The position numbers and the translations under genes were made by a program. Under the pieces are notes generated by a model. That model was not told the origin of the DNA and did not search any database. It was given only the letters and a program-made list of their open reading frames with translations. 64,000 nucleotides of DNA from Parapristionchus giblindavisi (Eukaryota > Nematoda > Chromadorea > Rhabditida > Diplogasteridae), in assembly GCA_943737045.1 (NCBI GenBank), contig CALSFV010000484.1, positions 1-64,000 on the forward strand, in the 5' to 3' direction. Shown here in pieces: positions 1-11,670 of this stretch; position 1 is the first letter of the stretch; each line of letters starts with the position of its first letter.

Positions 1-1212
1 ATACCAGAAAGGGGATGAGATATACCAGAAAGAGGAAGAGATATACCAGAAAGGGATGAGATATACCAGAAAGAGGATGAGATATACCAGAAAGAGGATG
101 AGATATACCAGAAAGGGGATGAGATATACCAGAAAGAGGATGAGATATACCAGAAAGACGATGAGATATACCAGAAAGGGGATGAGATATACCAGAAAGG
201 GGATGAGATATACCAGAAAGAGGATGAGATATACCAGAAAGAGGATGAGATATACCAGAAAGAGGATGAGATGTACCAGAATGAGGATGAGATATAACAG
301 AAAGGGGATGAGATATACCAGAAAGGGGATGAGATATACCAGAAAGAGGATGAGATATACCAGAAAGAGGATGAGATATACCAGAAAGACGATGAGATAT
401 ACCAGAAAGGGGATGAGATATACCAGAAAGAGGATGAGATATACCAGAAAGAGGATGAGATATACCAGAAAGAGGATGAGATATACCAGAAAGAGGATGA
501 GATGTACCAGAATGAGGATGAGATATAACAGAAAGGGGATGAGATATACCAGAAAGGGGATGAGATATACCAGAAAGGGGATGAGATATACCAGAAAGAG
601 GATGAGATATACCAGAAAGAGGATGAGATATACCAGAAAGACGATGAGATATACCAGAAAGGGGATGAGATATACCAGAAAGGGGATGAGATATACCAGA
701 AAGAGGATGAGATATACCAGAAAGAGGATGAGATATACCAGAAAGAGGATGAGATATACCAGAAAGAGGATGAGATATACCAGAAAGGGGATGAGATATA
801 CCAGAAAGGGGATGAGATATACCAGAAAGAGGATGAGATATACCAGAAAGAGGATGAGATATACCAGAAAGACGATGAGATATACCAGAAAGGGGATGAG
901 ATATACCAGAAAGGGGATGAGATATACCAGAAAGAGGATGAGATATACCAGAAAGAGGATGAGATATACCAGAAAGAGGATGAGATATACCAGAAAGAGG
1001 ATGAGATATACCAGAAAGAGGATGAGATGTACCAGAATGAGGATGAGATATAACAGAAAGGGGATGAGATATACCAGAAAGGGGATGAGATATACCAGAA
1101 AGAGGATGAGATATACCAGAAAGAGGATGAGATATACCAGAAAGAGGATGAGATATACCAGAAAGGGGATGAGATATACCAGAAAGGGGATGAGATATAC
1201 CAGAAAGGGGAT
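1..1212 (+). repeat. 21-bp array, left-edge block
   Basis: About 57.7 units, truncated by the window start, ending in three G units before spacer 1. It carries the paired marker GAGATGTACC + AATGAGG followed by a TAA unit three times (near 270-300, 510-535 and 1030-1055). The AATGAGG variant is otherwise found only up to about 5.35 kb, so this block belongs to the same local family as the repeats to its right. One base is missing in a G unit near 52. Confidence 0.95.
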
Positions 1213-1465
1213 TGCGGTGTTACATTTCGAAACGGGTGACGTGTCCGTCAACTTCAATTTTGAAGTGTGGTGGGTCTCGAGTGGAAAACCCTGATAAACA
1301 ATTGGAATACGGTAAGAAGTTACCGTAACCATCGATCAATATGTGTTGACTACCGTTACTTTTTACAGTAATTTCATGACCCATCAGGGTTTTCCACTCG
1401 AGACACAAAACACTCCGAAATTGAAGTTGACGGACACGTCACCCGTTTCGAAATGTAACACCGCA
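1213..1465 (+). repeat. Palindromic spacer, copy 1 (reference)
   Basis: 253 bp, ending TGCGGTG...CACCGCA. Left arm 1213-1294 and right arm 1384-1465 are 82-bp inverted repeats with 5 mismatches, all in the inner part; the outer 48 bp of each arm match perfectly. The 89-bp centre (1295-1383) contains an 8-bp hairpin at 1308-1327. GAT at 1210-1212 and at 1466-1468 flank the element, while an uninterrupted unit has one GAT. Each arm has a TTCGAA and a CTCGAG site. The shape is MITE-like: an inverted-repeat element with a 3-bp target duplication. The 3-bp length alone does not identify a transposase superfamily. Confidence 0.95.
1308..1327 (+). repeat. 8-bp hairpin in spacer centre
   Basis: TACGGTAA, a 4-nt GAAG loop, then TTACCGTA: a perfect 8-bp stem inside the non-inverted centre of the spacer. 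It is present in the same form in all 21 copies. There is no U-run after it, so it is not a terminator of the bacterial type. Function unknown. Confidence 0.85.
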
Positions 1466-2642
1466 GATGAGATATACCAGAAAGAGGATGAGATATACCA
1501 GAAAGGGGATGAGATATACCAGAAAGAGGATGAGATATACCAGATAGAGGATGAGATATACCAGAAAGGGGATGAGATATACCAGAAAGAGGATGAGATA
1601 TACCAAAAAGAGGATGAGATATACCAGAAAGAGGATGAGATATACCAGAAAGAGGATGAGATATACCAGAAAGAGGATGAGATATACCAGAAAGAGGATG
1701 AGATATACCAGAAAGAGGATGAGATATACCAGAAAGAGGATGAGATATACCATAAAGAGGATGTGATATACCAGAAAGAGGATGAGATATACCAGAAAGA
1801 GGATGAGATATACCAGAAAGAGGATGAGATATACCAGAAAGAGGATGAGATATACCAGAAAGGGGATGAGATATAGCAGAAAGGGGATGAGATATACCAG
1901 GAAGAGGATGAGATATACCAGAAAGAGGATGAGATATACCAGAAAGAGGATGAGATATACCAGAAAGAGGATGAGATATACCAGAAAGGGGATGAGATAT
2001 ACCAGATAGGGGATGAGATATACCAGAAAGGGGATGAGATATACCAGAAAGGGGATGAGATATACCAGAAAGAGGAAGAGATATACCAGAAAGGGGATGA
2101 GATATACCAGAAAGGGGATGAGATATACCAGAAAGAGGAAGAGATATACCAGAAAGGGGATGAGATATACCAGAAAGAGGATGAGATATACCAGAAAGAG
2201 GATGAGATATACCAGAAAGGGGATGAGATATACCAGAAAGGGGATGAGATATACCAGAAAGAGGATGAGATATACCAGAAAGAGGATGAGATATACCAGA
2301 AAGACGATGAGATATACCAGAAAGGGATGAGATATACCAGAAAGGGGATGAGATATACCAGAAAGAGGATGAGATATACCAGAAAGAGGATGAGATATAC
2401 CAGAAAGAGGATGAGATATACCAGAAAGAGGATGAGATATACCAGAAAGAGGATGAGATGTACCAGAATGAGGATGAGATATAACAGAAAGGGGATGAGA
2501 TATACCAGAAAGGGATGAGATATACCAGAAAGAGGATGAGATATACCAGAAAGAGGATGAGATATACCAGAAAGAGGATGAGATATACCAGAAAGGGGAT
2601 GAGATATACCAGAAAGGGGATGAGATATACCAGAAAGGGGAT
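1466..2642 (+). repeat. 21-bp array between spacers 1 and 2
   Basis: 56 units with two 1-base deletions (near 2322 and 2512). It opens with the spacer right-flank barcode E G E I G E K. It then has a CATAAAG/GATGTGAT double marker near 1750, a TAG unit near 1873, two GAAGAG units (near 2070 and 2130), a D unit near 2305, and closes with G G G. Confidence 0.95.
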
Positions 2643-2895
2643 TGCGGTGTTACATTTCGAAACGGGTGACGTGTCCGTCAACTTCAATTTTGAAGTGTGG
2701 TGGGTCTCGAGTGGAAAACCCTGATAAACAATTGGAATACGGTAAGAAGTTACCGTAACCATCGATCAATATGTGTTGACTACCGTTACTTTTTACAGTA
2801 ATTTCATGACCCATCAGGGTTTTCCACTCGAGACACAAAACACTCCGAAATTGAAGTTGACGGACACGTCACCCGTTTCGAAATGTAACACCGCA
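2643..2895 (+). repeat. Palindromic spacer, copy 2
   Basis: 253 bp, same as copy 1 as far as I can see, with GAT on both sides and the CCGTTACTTT centre variant. Confidence 0.95.
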
Positions 2896-4074
2896 GATGA
2901 GATATACCAGAAAGAGGATGAGATATACCAGAAAGGGGATGAGATATACCAGAAAGAGGATGAGATATACCAGATAGAGGATGAGATATACCAGAAAGGG
3001 GATGAGATATACCAGAAAGAGGATGAGATATACCAAAAAGAGGATGAGATATACCAGAAAGAGGATGAGATATACCAGAAAGAGGATGAGATATACCAGA
3101 AAGAGGATGAGATATACCAGAAAGAGGATGAGATATACCAGAAAGAGGATGAGATATACCAGAAAGAGGATGAGATATACCATAAAGAGGATGTGATATA
3201 CCAGAAAGAGGATGAGATATACCAGAAAGAGGATGAGATATACCAGAAAGAGGATGAGATATACCAGAAAGAGGATGAGATATACCAGAAAGGGGATGAG
3301 ATATAGCAGAAAGGGGATGAGATATACCAGGAAGAGGATGAGATATACCAGAAAGAGGATGAGATATACCAGAAAGAGGATGAGATATACCAGAAAGAGG
3401 ATGAGATATACCAGAAAGGGGATGAGATATACCAGATAGGGGATGAGATATACCAGAAAGGGGATGAGATATACCAGAAAGGGGATGAGATATACCAGAA
3501 AGAGGAAGAGATATACCAGAAAGGGGATGAGATATACCAGAAAGGGGATGAGATATACCAGAAAGAGGAAGAGATATACCAGAAAGGGGATGAGATATAC
3601 CAGAAAGAGGATGAGATATACCAGAAAGAGGATGAGATATACCAGAAAGGGGATGAGATATACCAGAAAGGGGATGAGATATACCAGAAAGAGGATGAGA
3701 TATACCAGAAAGAGGATGAGATATACCAGAAAGACGATGAGATATACCAGAAAGGGGATGAGATATACCAGAAAGGGGATGAGATATACCAGAAAGAGGA
3801 TGAGATATACCAGAAAGAGGATGAGATATACCAGAAAGAGGATGAGATATACCAGAAAGAGGATGAGATATACCAGAAAGAGGATGAGATGTACCAGAAT
3901 GAGGATGAGATATAACAGAAAGGGGATGAGATATACCAGAAAGGGGATGAGATATACCAGAAAGAGGATGAGATATACCAGAAAGAGGATGAGATATACC
4001 AGAAAGAGGATGAGATATACCAGAAAGGGGATGAGATATACCAGAAAGGGGATGAGATATACCAGAAAGGGGAT
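2896..4074 (+). repeat. 21-bp array between spacers 2 and 3
   Basis: 1,179 bp, exactly 56 units plus the 3-bp GAT that repeats at the next spacer. This is the indel-free version of the local higher-order repeat and the best reference for its variant order. Confidence 0.95.
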
Positions 4075-4327
4075 TGCGGTGTTACATTTCGAAACGGGTG
4101 ACGTGTCCGTCAACTTCAATTTTGAAGTGTGGTGGGTCTCGAGTGGAAAACCCTGATAAACAATTGGAATACGGTAAGAAGTTACCGTAACCATCGATCA
4201 ATATGTGTTGACTACCGTTACTTTTTACAGTAATTTCATGACCCATCAGGGTTTTCCACTCGAGACACAAAACACTCCGAAATTGAAGTTGACGGACACG
4301 TCACCCGTTTCGAAATGTAACACCGCA
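4075..4327 (+). repeat. Palindromic spacer, copy 3
   Basis: 253 bp, flanked by GAT on both sides; CCGTTACTTT centre variant as in copies 1, 2 and 4. Confidence 0.95.
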
Positions 4328-5504
4328 GATGAGATATACCAGAAAGAGGATGAGATATACCAGAAAGGGGATGAGATATACCAGAAAGAGGATGAGATAT
4401 ACCAGATAGAGGATGAGATATACCAGAAAGGGGATGAGATATACCAGAAAGAGGATGAGATATACCAAAAAGAGGATGAGATATACCAGAAAGAGGATGA
4501 GATATACCAGAAAGAGATGAGATATACCAGAAAGAGGATGAGATATACCAGAAAGAGGATGAGATATACCAGAAAGAGGATGAGATATACCAGAAAGAGG
4601 ATGAGATATACCATAAAGAGGATGTGATATACCAGAAAGAGGATGAGATATACCAGAAAGAGGATGAGATATACCAGAAAGAGGATGAGATATACCAGAA
4701 AGAGGATGAGATATACCAGAAAGGGGATGAGATATAGCAGAAAGGGGATGAGATATACCAGGAAGAGGATGAGATATACCAGAAAGAGGATGAGATATAC
4801 CAGAAAGAGGATGAGATATACCAGAAAGAGGATGAGATATACCAGAAAGGGGATGAGATATACCAGATAGGGGATGAGATATACCAGAAAGGGGATGAGA
4901 TATACCAGAAAGGGGATGAGATATACCAGAAAGAGGAAGAGATATACCAGAAAGGGGATGAGATATACCAGAAAGGGGATGAGATATACCAGAAAGAGGA
5001 AGAGATATACCAGAAAGGGGATGAGATATACCAGAAAGAGGATGAGATATACCAGAAAGAGGATGAGATATACCAGAAAGGGGATGAGATATACCAGAAA
5101 GGGGATGAGATATACCAGAAAGAGGATGAGATATACCAGAAAGAGGATGAGATATACCAGAAAGACGATGAGATATACCAGAAAGGGGATGAGATATACC
5201 AGAAAGGGGATGAGATATACCAGAAAGAGGATGAGATATACCAGAAAGAGGATGAGATATACCAGAAAGAGGATGAGATATACCAGAAAGAGGATGAGAT
5301 ATACCAGAAAGAGGATGAGATGTACCAGAATGAGGATGAGATATAACAGAAAGGGGATGAGATATACCAGAAAGGGATGAGATATACCAGAAAGAGGATG
5401 AGATATACCAGAAAGAGGATGAGATATACCAGAAAGAGGATGAGATATACCAGAAAGGGGATGAGATATACCAGAAAGGGGATGAGATATACCAGAAAGG
5501 GGAT
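4328..5504 (+). repeat. 21-bp array between spacers 3 and 4
   Basis: 56 units with two 1-base deletions (near 4513 and 5372), otherwise the same variant order as the two preceding blocks. Confidence 0.95.
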
Positions 5505-5757
5505 TGCGGTGTTACATTTCGAAACGGGTGACGTGTCCGTCAACTTCAATTTTGAAGTGTGGTGGGTCTCGAGTGGAAAACCCTGATAAACAATTGGAAT
5601 ACGGTAAGAAGTTACCGTAACCATCGATCAATATGTGTTGACTACCGTTACTTTTTACAGTAATTTCATGACCCATCAGGGTTTTCCACTCGAGACACAA
5701 AACACTCCGAAATTGAAGTTGACGGACACGTCACCCGTTTCGAAATGTAACACCGCA
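5505..5757 (+). repeat. Palindromic spacer, copy 4
   Basis: 253 bp with GAT flanks; the last copy with the CCGTTACTTT centre. All later copies read CCGTAAC. Confidence 0.95.
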
Positions 5758-8335
5758 GATGAGATATACCAGAAAGAGGATGAGATATACCAGAAAGGGG
5801 ATGAGATATACCAGAAAGAGGATGAGATATACCAGATAGAGGATGAGATATACCAGAAAGGGGATGAGATATACCAGAAAGAGGATGAGATATACCAAAA
5901 AGAGGATGAGATATACCAGAAAGAGGATGAGATATACCAGAAAGAGGATGAGATATACCAGAAAGAGGATGAGATATACCAGAAAGAGGATGAGATATAC
6001 CAGAAAGAGGATGAGATATACCAGAAAGAGGATGAGATATACCATAAAGAGGATGTGATATACCAGAAAGAGGATGAGATATACCAGAAAGAGGATGAGA
6101 TATACCAGAAAGAGGATGAGATATACCAGAAAGAGGATGAGATATACCAGAAAGGGATGAGATATAGCAGAAAGGGGATGAGATATACCAGGAAGAGGAT
6201 GAGATATACCAGAAAGAGGATGAGATATACAGAAAGAGGATGAGATATACCAGAAAGAGGATGAGATATACCAGAAAGGGGATGAGATATACCAGATAGG
6301 GGATGAGATATACCAGAAAGGGGATGAGATATACCAGAAAGGGGATGAGATATACCAGAAAGAGGAAGAGATATACCAGAAAGGGGATGAGATATACCAG
6401 AAAGGGGATGAGATATACCAGAAAGAGGAAGAGATATACCAGAAAGGGGATGAGATATACCAGAAAGAGGATGAGATATACCAGAAAGAGGATGAGATAT
6501 ACCAGAAAGGGGATGAGATATACCAGAAAGGGGATGAGATATACCAGAAAGAGGATGAGATATACCAGAAAGAGGATGAGATATACCAGAAAGAGGATGA
6601 GATATACCAGAAAGAGGATGAGATATACCAGAAAGAGGATGAGATATACCAGAAAGAGGATGAGATATACCAGAAAGAGGATGAGATATACCAGAAAGAG
6701 GATGAGATATACCAGAAAGAGGATGAGATATACCAGAAAGACGATGAGATATACCAGAAAGGGGATGAGATATACCAGAAAGAGGATGAGATATAACAGA
6801 AAGAGGATGAGATATACCAGAAAGAGGATGAGATATACCAGAAAGAGGATGAGATATACCAGAAAGAGGATGAGATATACCAGAAAGAGGATGAGATATA
6901 CCAGAAAGAGGATGAGATATACCAGAAAGAGGATGAGATATACCAGAAAGAGGATGAGATATACCAGAAAGAGGATGAGATATACCAGAAGGGGATGAGA
7001 TATACCAGAAAGGGGATGAGATATACCAGGAAGAGGATGAGATATACCAGAAAGAGGATGAGATATACCAGAAAGACGATGAGCTATACCAGAAAGAGGA
7101 TGAGATATACCAGACAGAGGATGAGATATACCAGAAAGAGGATGAGATATACCAGAAAGAGGATGAGATATACCAGAAAGAGGATGAGATATACCAGAAA
7201 GAGGATGAGATATACCAGAAAGAGGATGAGATATACCAGAAAGAGGATGAGATATACCAGAAAGAGGATGATATACCAGAAGGGGATGAGATATACCAGA
7301 AAGGGGATGAGATATACCAGGAAGAGGATGAGATATACCAGAAAGAGGATGAGATATACCAGAAAGACGATGAGCTATACCAGAAAGAGGATGAGATATA
7401 CCAGAAAGAGGATGATATATACCAGAAAGAGGATGATATATACCAGAAAGAGGATGAGATATACCAGAAAGAGGATGAGATATACCAGAAAGAGGATGAG
7501 ATATACCAGAAAGAGGATGAGATATACCAGAAAGAGGATGAGATATACCAGAAAGAGGATGAGATATACCAGAAAGAGGATGAGATATACCAGAAAGAGG
7601 ATGAGATATACCAGAAAGACGATGAGATATACCAGAAAGGGGATGAGATATACCAGAAAGAGGATGAGATATACCAGAAAGAGGATGAGATATACCAGAA
7701 AGAGGATGAGATATACCAGAAAGAGGATGATATATACCAGAAAGAGGATGAGATATACCAGAAAGAGGATGAGATATACCAGAAAGAGGATGAGATATAC
7801 CAGAAAGAGGATGAGATATACCAGAAAGAGGATGAGATATACCAGAAAGAGGATGAGATATACCAGAAAGAGGATGAGATATACCAGAAAGAGGATGAGA
7901 TGTACCAGAAAGAGGATGAGATATAACAGAAAGAGGATGAGATATACCAGAAAGAGGATGAGATATACCAGAAAGGGGATGAGATATACCAGAAAGGGGA
8001 TGAGATATACCAGAAAGAGGATGAGATATACCAGAAAGGGGATGAGATATACCAGAAAGAGATGAGATATACCAGAAAGAGGATGAGATATACCAGAAAG
8101 AGGATGAGATATATCAGAAAGAGGATGAGATATACCAGAAAGAGGATGAGATATACCAGAAAGAGGATGAGATATACCAGAAAGAGGATGAGATATACCA
8201 GAAAGAGGATGAGATATACCAGAAAGAGGATGAGATATACCAGAAAGAGATGAGATATACCAGAAAGAGGATGAGATATACCAGAAAGAGGATGAGATAT
8301 ACCAGAAAGGGGATGAGATATACCAGAAAGGGGAT
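5758..8335 (+). repeat. 21-bp array between spacers 4 and 5, mosaic
   Basis: About 123 units, net 8 bases short. The first 0.8 kb follows the 1,432-bp repeat pattern; from about 6.58 kb the expected D unit is replaced by a run of E units and the pattern becomes that of the central array. It contains two CTAT marker units (7084 and 7375), each preceded by a D unit, an AAGGGG 20-bp unit near 6988, and GATGATAT units. Missing bases are seen near 6152, 6230, 6990, 7271, 8059 and 8248. Confidence 0.93.
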
Positions 8336-8588
8336 TGCGGTGTTACATTTCGAAACGGGTGACGTGTCCGTCAACTTCAATTTTGAAGTGTGGTGGGTCT
8401 CGAGTGGAAAACCCTGATAAACAATTGGAATACGGTAAGAAGTTACCGTAACCATCGATCAATATGTGTTGACTACCGTAACTTTTTACAGTAATTTCAT
8501 GACCCATCAGGGTTTTCCACTCGAGACACAAAACACTCCGAAATTGAAGTTGACGGACACGTCACCCGTTTCGAAATGTAACACCGCA
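8336..8588 (+). repeat. Palindromic spacer, copy 5
   Basis: 253 bp with GAT flanks. First copy with the CCGTAAC centre variant that predominates in the rest of the window. Confidence 0.95.
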
Positions 8589-10689
8589 GATGAGATATAC
8601 CAGAAAGAGGATGAGATATACCAGAAAGGGGATGAGATATACCAGAAAGAGGATGAGATATACCAGATAGAGGATGAGATATACCAGAAAGGGGATGAGA
8701 TATACCAGAAAGAGGATGAGATATACCAAAATGAGGATGAGATATACCAGAAAGAGGATGAGATATACCAGAAAGAGGATGAGATATACCAGAAAGAGGA
8801 TGAGATATACCAGAAAGAGGATGAGATATACCAGAAAGAGGATGAGATATAACAGAAAGAGGATGAGATATACCAGAAAGAGGATGAGATATACCAGAAA
8901 GAGGATGAGATATACCAGAAAGAGGATGAGATATACCAGAAAGAGGATGAGATATACCAGAAAGAGGATGAGATATACCAGAAGGGGATGAGATATACCA
9001 GAAAGGGGATGAGATATACCAGAAAGGGGATGAGATATACCAGGAAGAGGATGAGATATACCAGAAAGACGATGAGCTATACCAGAAAGAGGATGAGATA
9101 TACCAGACAGAGGATGAGATATACCAGAAAGAGGATGAGATATACCAGAAAGAGGATGAGATATACCAGAAAGAGGATGAGATATACCAGAAAGAGGATG
9201 AGATATACCAGAAAGAGGATGAGATATACCAGAAAGAGGATGAGATATACCAGAAAGAGGATGAGATATACCAGAAAGGGGATGAGATATACCAGAAAGA
9301 GGATGAGATATACCAGAAAGAGGATGAGATATACCAGAAAGAGGATGAGATATACCAGAAAGAGGATGAGATATACCAGAAAGAGGATGATATATACCAG
9401 AAAGAGGATGAGATATACCAGAAAGAGGATGAGATATACCAGAAAGAGGATGAGATATACCAGAAAGAGGATGAGATATACCAGAAAGAGGATGAGATAT
9501 ACCAGAAAGAGGATGAGATATACCAGAAAGAGGATGAGATATACCAGAAAGAGGATGAGATGTACCAGAAAGAGGATGAGATATAACAGAAAGAGGATGA
9601 GATATACCAGAAAGAGGATGAGATATACCAGAAAGGGGATGAGATATACCAGAAAGGGGATGAGATATACCAGAAAGAGGATGAGATATACCAGAAAGAC
9701 GATGAGATATACCAGAAAGAGGATGAGATATACCAGAAAGGGGATGAGATATACCAGAAAGAGGATGAGATATACCAGAAAGAGGATGAGATATACCAGA
9801 AAGAGGATGAGATGTACCAGAAAGAGGATGAGATATAACAGAAAGAGGATGAGATATACCAGAAAGAGGATGAGATATACCAGAAAGAGGATGAGATATA
9901 CCAGAAAGAGGATGAGATATACCAGAAAGACGATGAGATATACCAGAAAGGGGATGAGATATACCAGAAAGAGGATGAGATATACCAGAAAGAGGATGAG
10001 ATATACCAGAAAGAGGATGAGATATACCAGAAAGAGGATGAGATATACCAGAAAGAGGATGATATATACCAGAAAGAGGATGAGATATACCAGAAAGAGG
10101 ATGAGATATACCAGAAAGAGGATGAGATATACCAGAAAGAGGATGAGATATACCAGAAAGAGGATGAGATATACCAGAAAGAGGATGAGATATACCAGAA
10201 AGAGGATGAGATATACCAGAAAGAGGATGAGATATACCAGAAAGGGGATGAGATATACCAGAAAGGGGATGAGATATACCAGAAAGAGGATGAGATATAC
10301 CAGAAAGAGGATGAGATATACCAGAAAGACGATGAGATATACCAGAAAGGGGATGAGATATACCAGAAAGGGGATGAGATATACCAGAAAGAGGATGAGA
10401 TATACCAGAAAGAGGATGAGATATACCAGAAAGAGGATGAGATATACCAGAAAGAGGATGAGATATACCAGAAAGAGGATGAGATGTACCAGAAAGAGGA
10501 TGAGATATAACAGAAAGGGGATGAGATATACCAGAAAGGGGATGAGATATACCAGAAAGAGGATGAGATATACCAGAAAGAGGATGAGATATACCAGAAA
10601 GAGGATGAGATATACCAGAAAGGGATGAGATATACCAGAAAGGGGATGAGATATACCAGAAAGGGGATGAGATATACCAGAAAGGGGAT
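8589..10689 (+). repeat. 21-bp array between spacers 5 and 6
   Basis: 100 units, two bases short (an AAGGGG unit near 8983 and GGG-ATG near 10621). The right-flank barcode is kept, but the K unit reads CAAAATGAG here. A CTAT marker lies at 9077; GATG-TACC plus TAA pairs recur near 9560, 9812 and 10485. Confidence 0.94.
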
Positions 10690-10942
10690 TGCGGTGTTAC
10701 ATTTCGAAACGGGTGACGTGTCCGTCAACTTCAATTTTGAAGTGTGGTGGGTCTCGAGTGGAAAACCCTGATAAACAATTGGAATACGGTAAGAAGTTAC
10801 CGTAACCATCGATCAATATGTGTTGACTACCGTAACTTTTTACAGTAATTTCATGACCCATCAGGGTTTTCCACTCGAGACACAAAACACTCCGAAATTG
10901 AAGTTGACGGACACGTCACCCGTTTCGAAATGTAACACCGCA
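10690..10942 (+). repeat. Palindromic spacer, copy 6
   Basis: 253 bp with GAT flanks. Its right flank begins E E G E I, one E unit longer than the usual E G E I. It is the last spacer before the 27.7-kb spacer-free core. Confidence 0.95.
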
Positions 10943-11670
10943 GATGAGATATACCAGAAAGAGGATGAGATATACCAGAAAGAGGATGAGATATACCAGA
11001 AAGGGGATGAGATATACCAGAAAGAGGATGAGATATACCAGATAGAGGATGAGATATACCAGAAAGGGGATGAGATATACCAGAAAGAGGATGAGATATA
11101 CCAAAAAGAGGATGAGATATACCAGAAAGAGGATGAGATATACCAGAAAGAGGATGAGATATACCAGAAAGAGGATGAGATATACCAGAAAGAGGATGAG
11201 ATATACCAGAAAGAGGATGAGATATACCAGAAAGAGGATGAGATATACCATAAAGAGGATGTGATATACCAGAAAGAGGATGAGATATACCAGAAAGAGG
11301 ATGAGATATACCAGAAAGAGGATGAGATATACCAGAAAGAGGATGAGATATACCAGAAAGGGGATGAGATGTACCAGAAAGAGGATGAGATGTACCAGAA
11401 AGAGGATGAGATATAACAGAAAGAGGATGAGATATACCAGAAAGAGGATGAGATATACCAGAAAGGGGATGAGATATACCAGAAAGGGGATGAGATATAC
11501 CAGAAAGAGGATGAGATATACCAGAAAGACGATGAGATATACCAGAAAGGGGATGAGATATACCAGAAAGAGGATGAGATATACCAGAAAGGGGATGAGA
11601 TATACCAGAAAGAGGATGAGATATACCAGAAAGAGGATGAGATATACCAGAAAGAGGATGAGATATACCA

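Larger units (their letters stand above)
1213..5504 (+). repeat. Tandem higher-order repeat, 3 copies of 1,430/1,432 bp
   Basis: Three consecutive repeats (1213-2642, 2643-4074, 4075-5504), each one spacer plus 56 units. Their unit-variant order appears the same throughout; I see differences only as single-base deletions near 2322, 2512, 4513 and 5372. The full-length copy is the middle one. All carry the spacer variant CCGTTACTTT, which is otherwise seen only in spacer 4, and the AATGAGG marker. This is very recent tandem duplication or ongoing homogenisation. A fourth copy starts at 5505 and departs from the pattern near 6.58 kb. Confidence 0.93.

Noticed and set aside
1141..1212. G-quadruplex from GGGG runs in the three G units before each spacer
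   Set aside because: Runs are 17 bases apart and only three precede the spacer; loops are too long for a convincing quadruplex.
1226..1237. CENP-B-box-like TTCGAAACGGG in each spacer arm
   Set aside because: The CENP-B core needs seven bases between TTCG and CGGG and an A at a fixed place; here there are three. Not a match.
1308..1327. Intrinsic transcription terminator
   Set aside because: The stem is A/T-rich at its base and is not followed by a T-run on either strand; the context is a eukaryotic-type satellite.
1220..1408. 62-codon minus-strand frame inside the spacer, repeated at each copy
   Set aside because: It repeats because the spacer repeats. It overlaps the palindrome, has no homology I recognise, and copies with indels alter it. 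Arm differences are mostly non-synonymous.
1213..1465. Foldback element whose arms include the 21-bp array, as in sea-urchin TU or Drosophila FB elements
   Set aside because: In those elements tandem repeats lie inside the inverted arms and so point in opposite directions on the two sides. Here the 21-bp units point the same way on both sides of the spacer.
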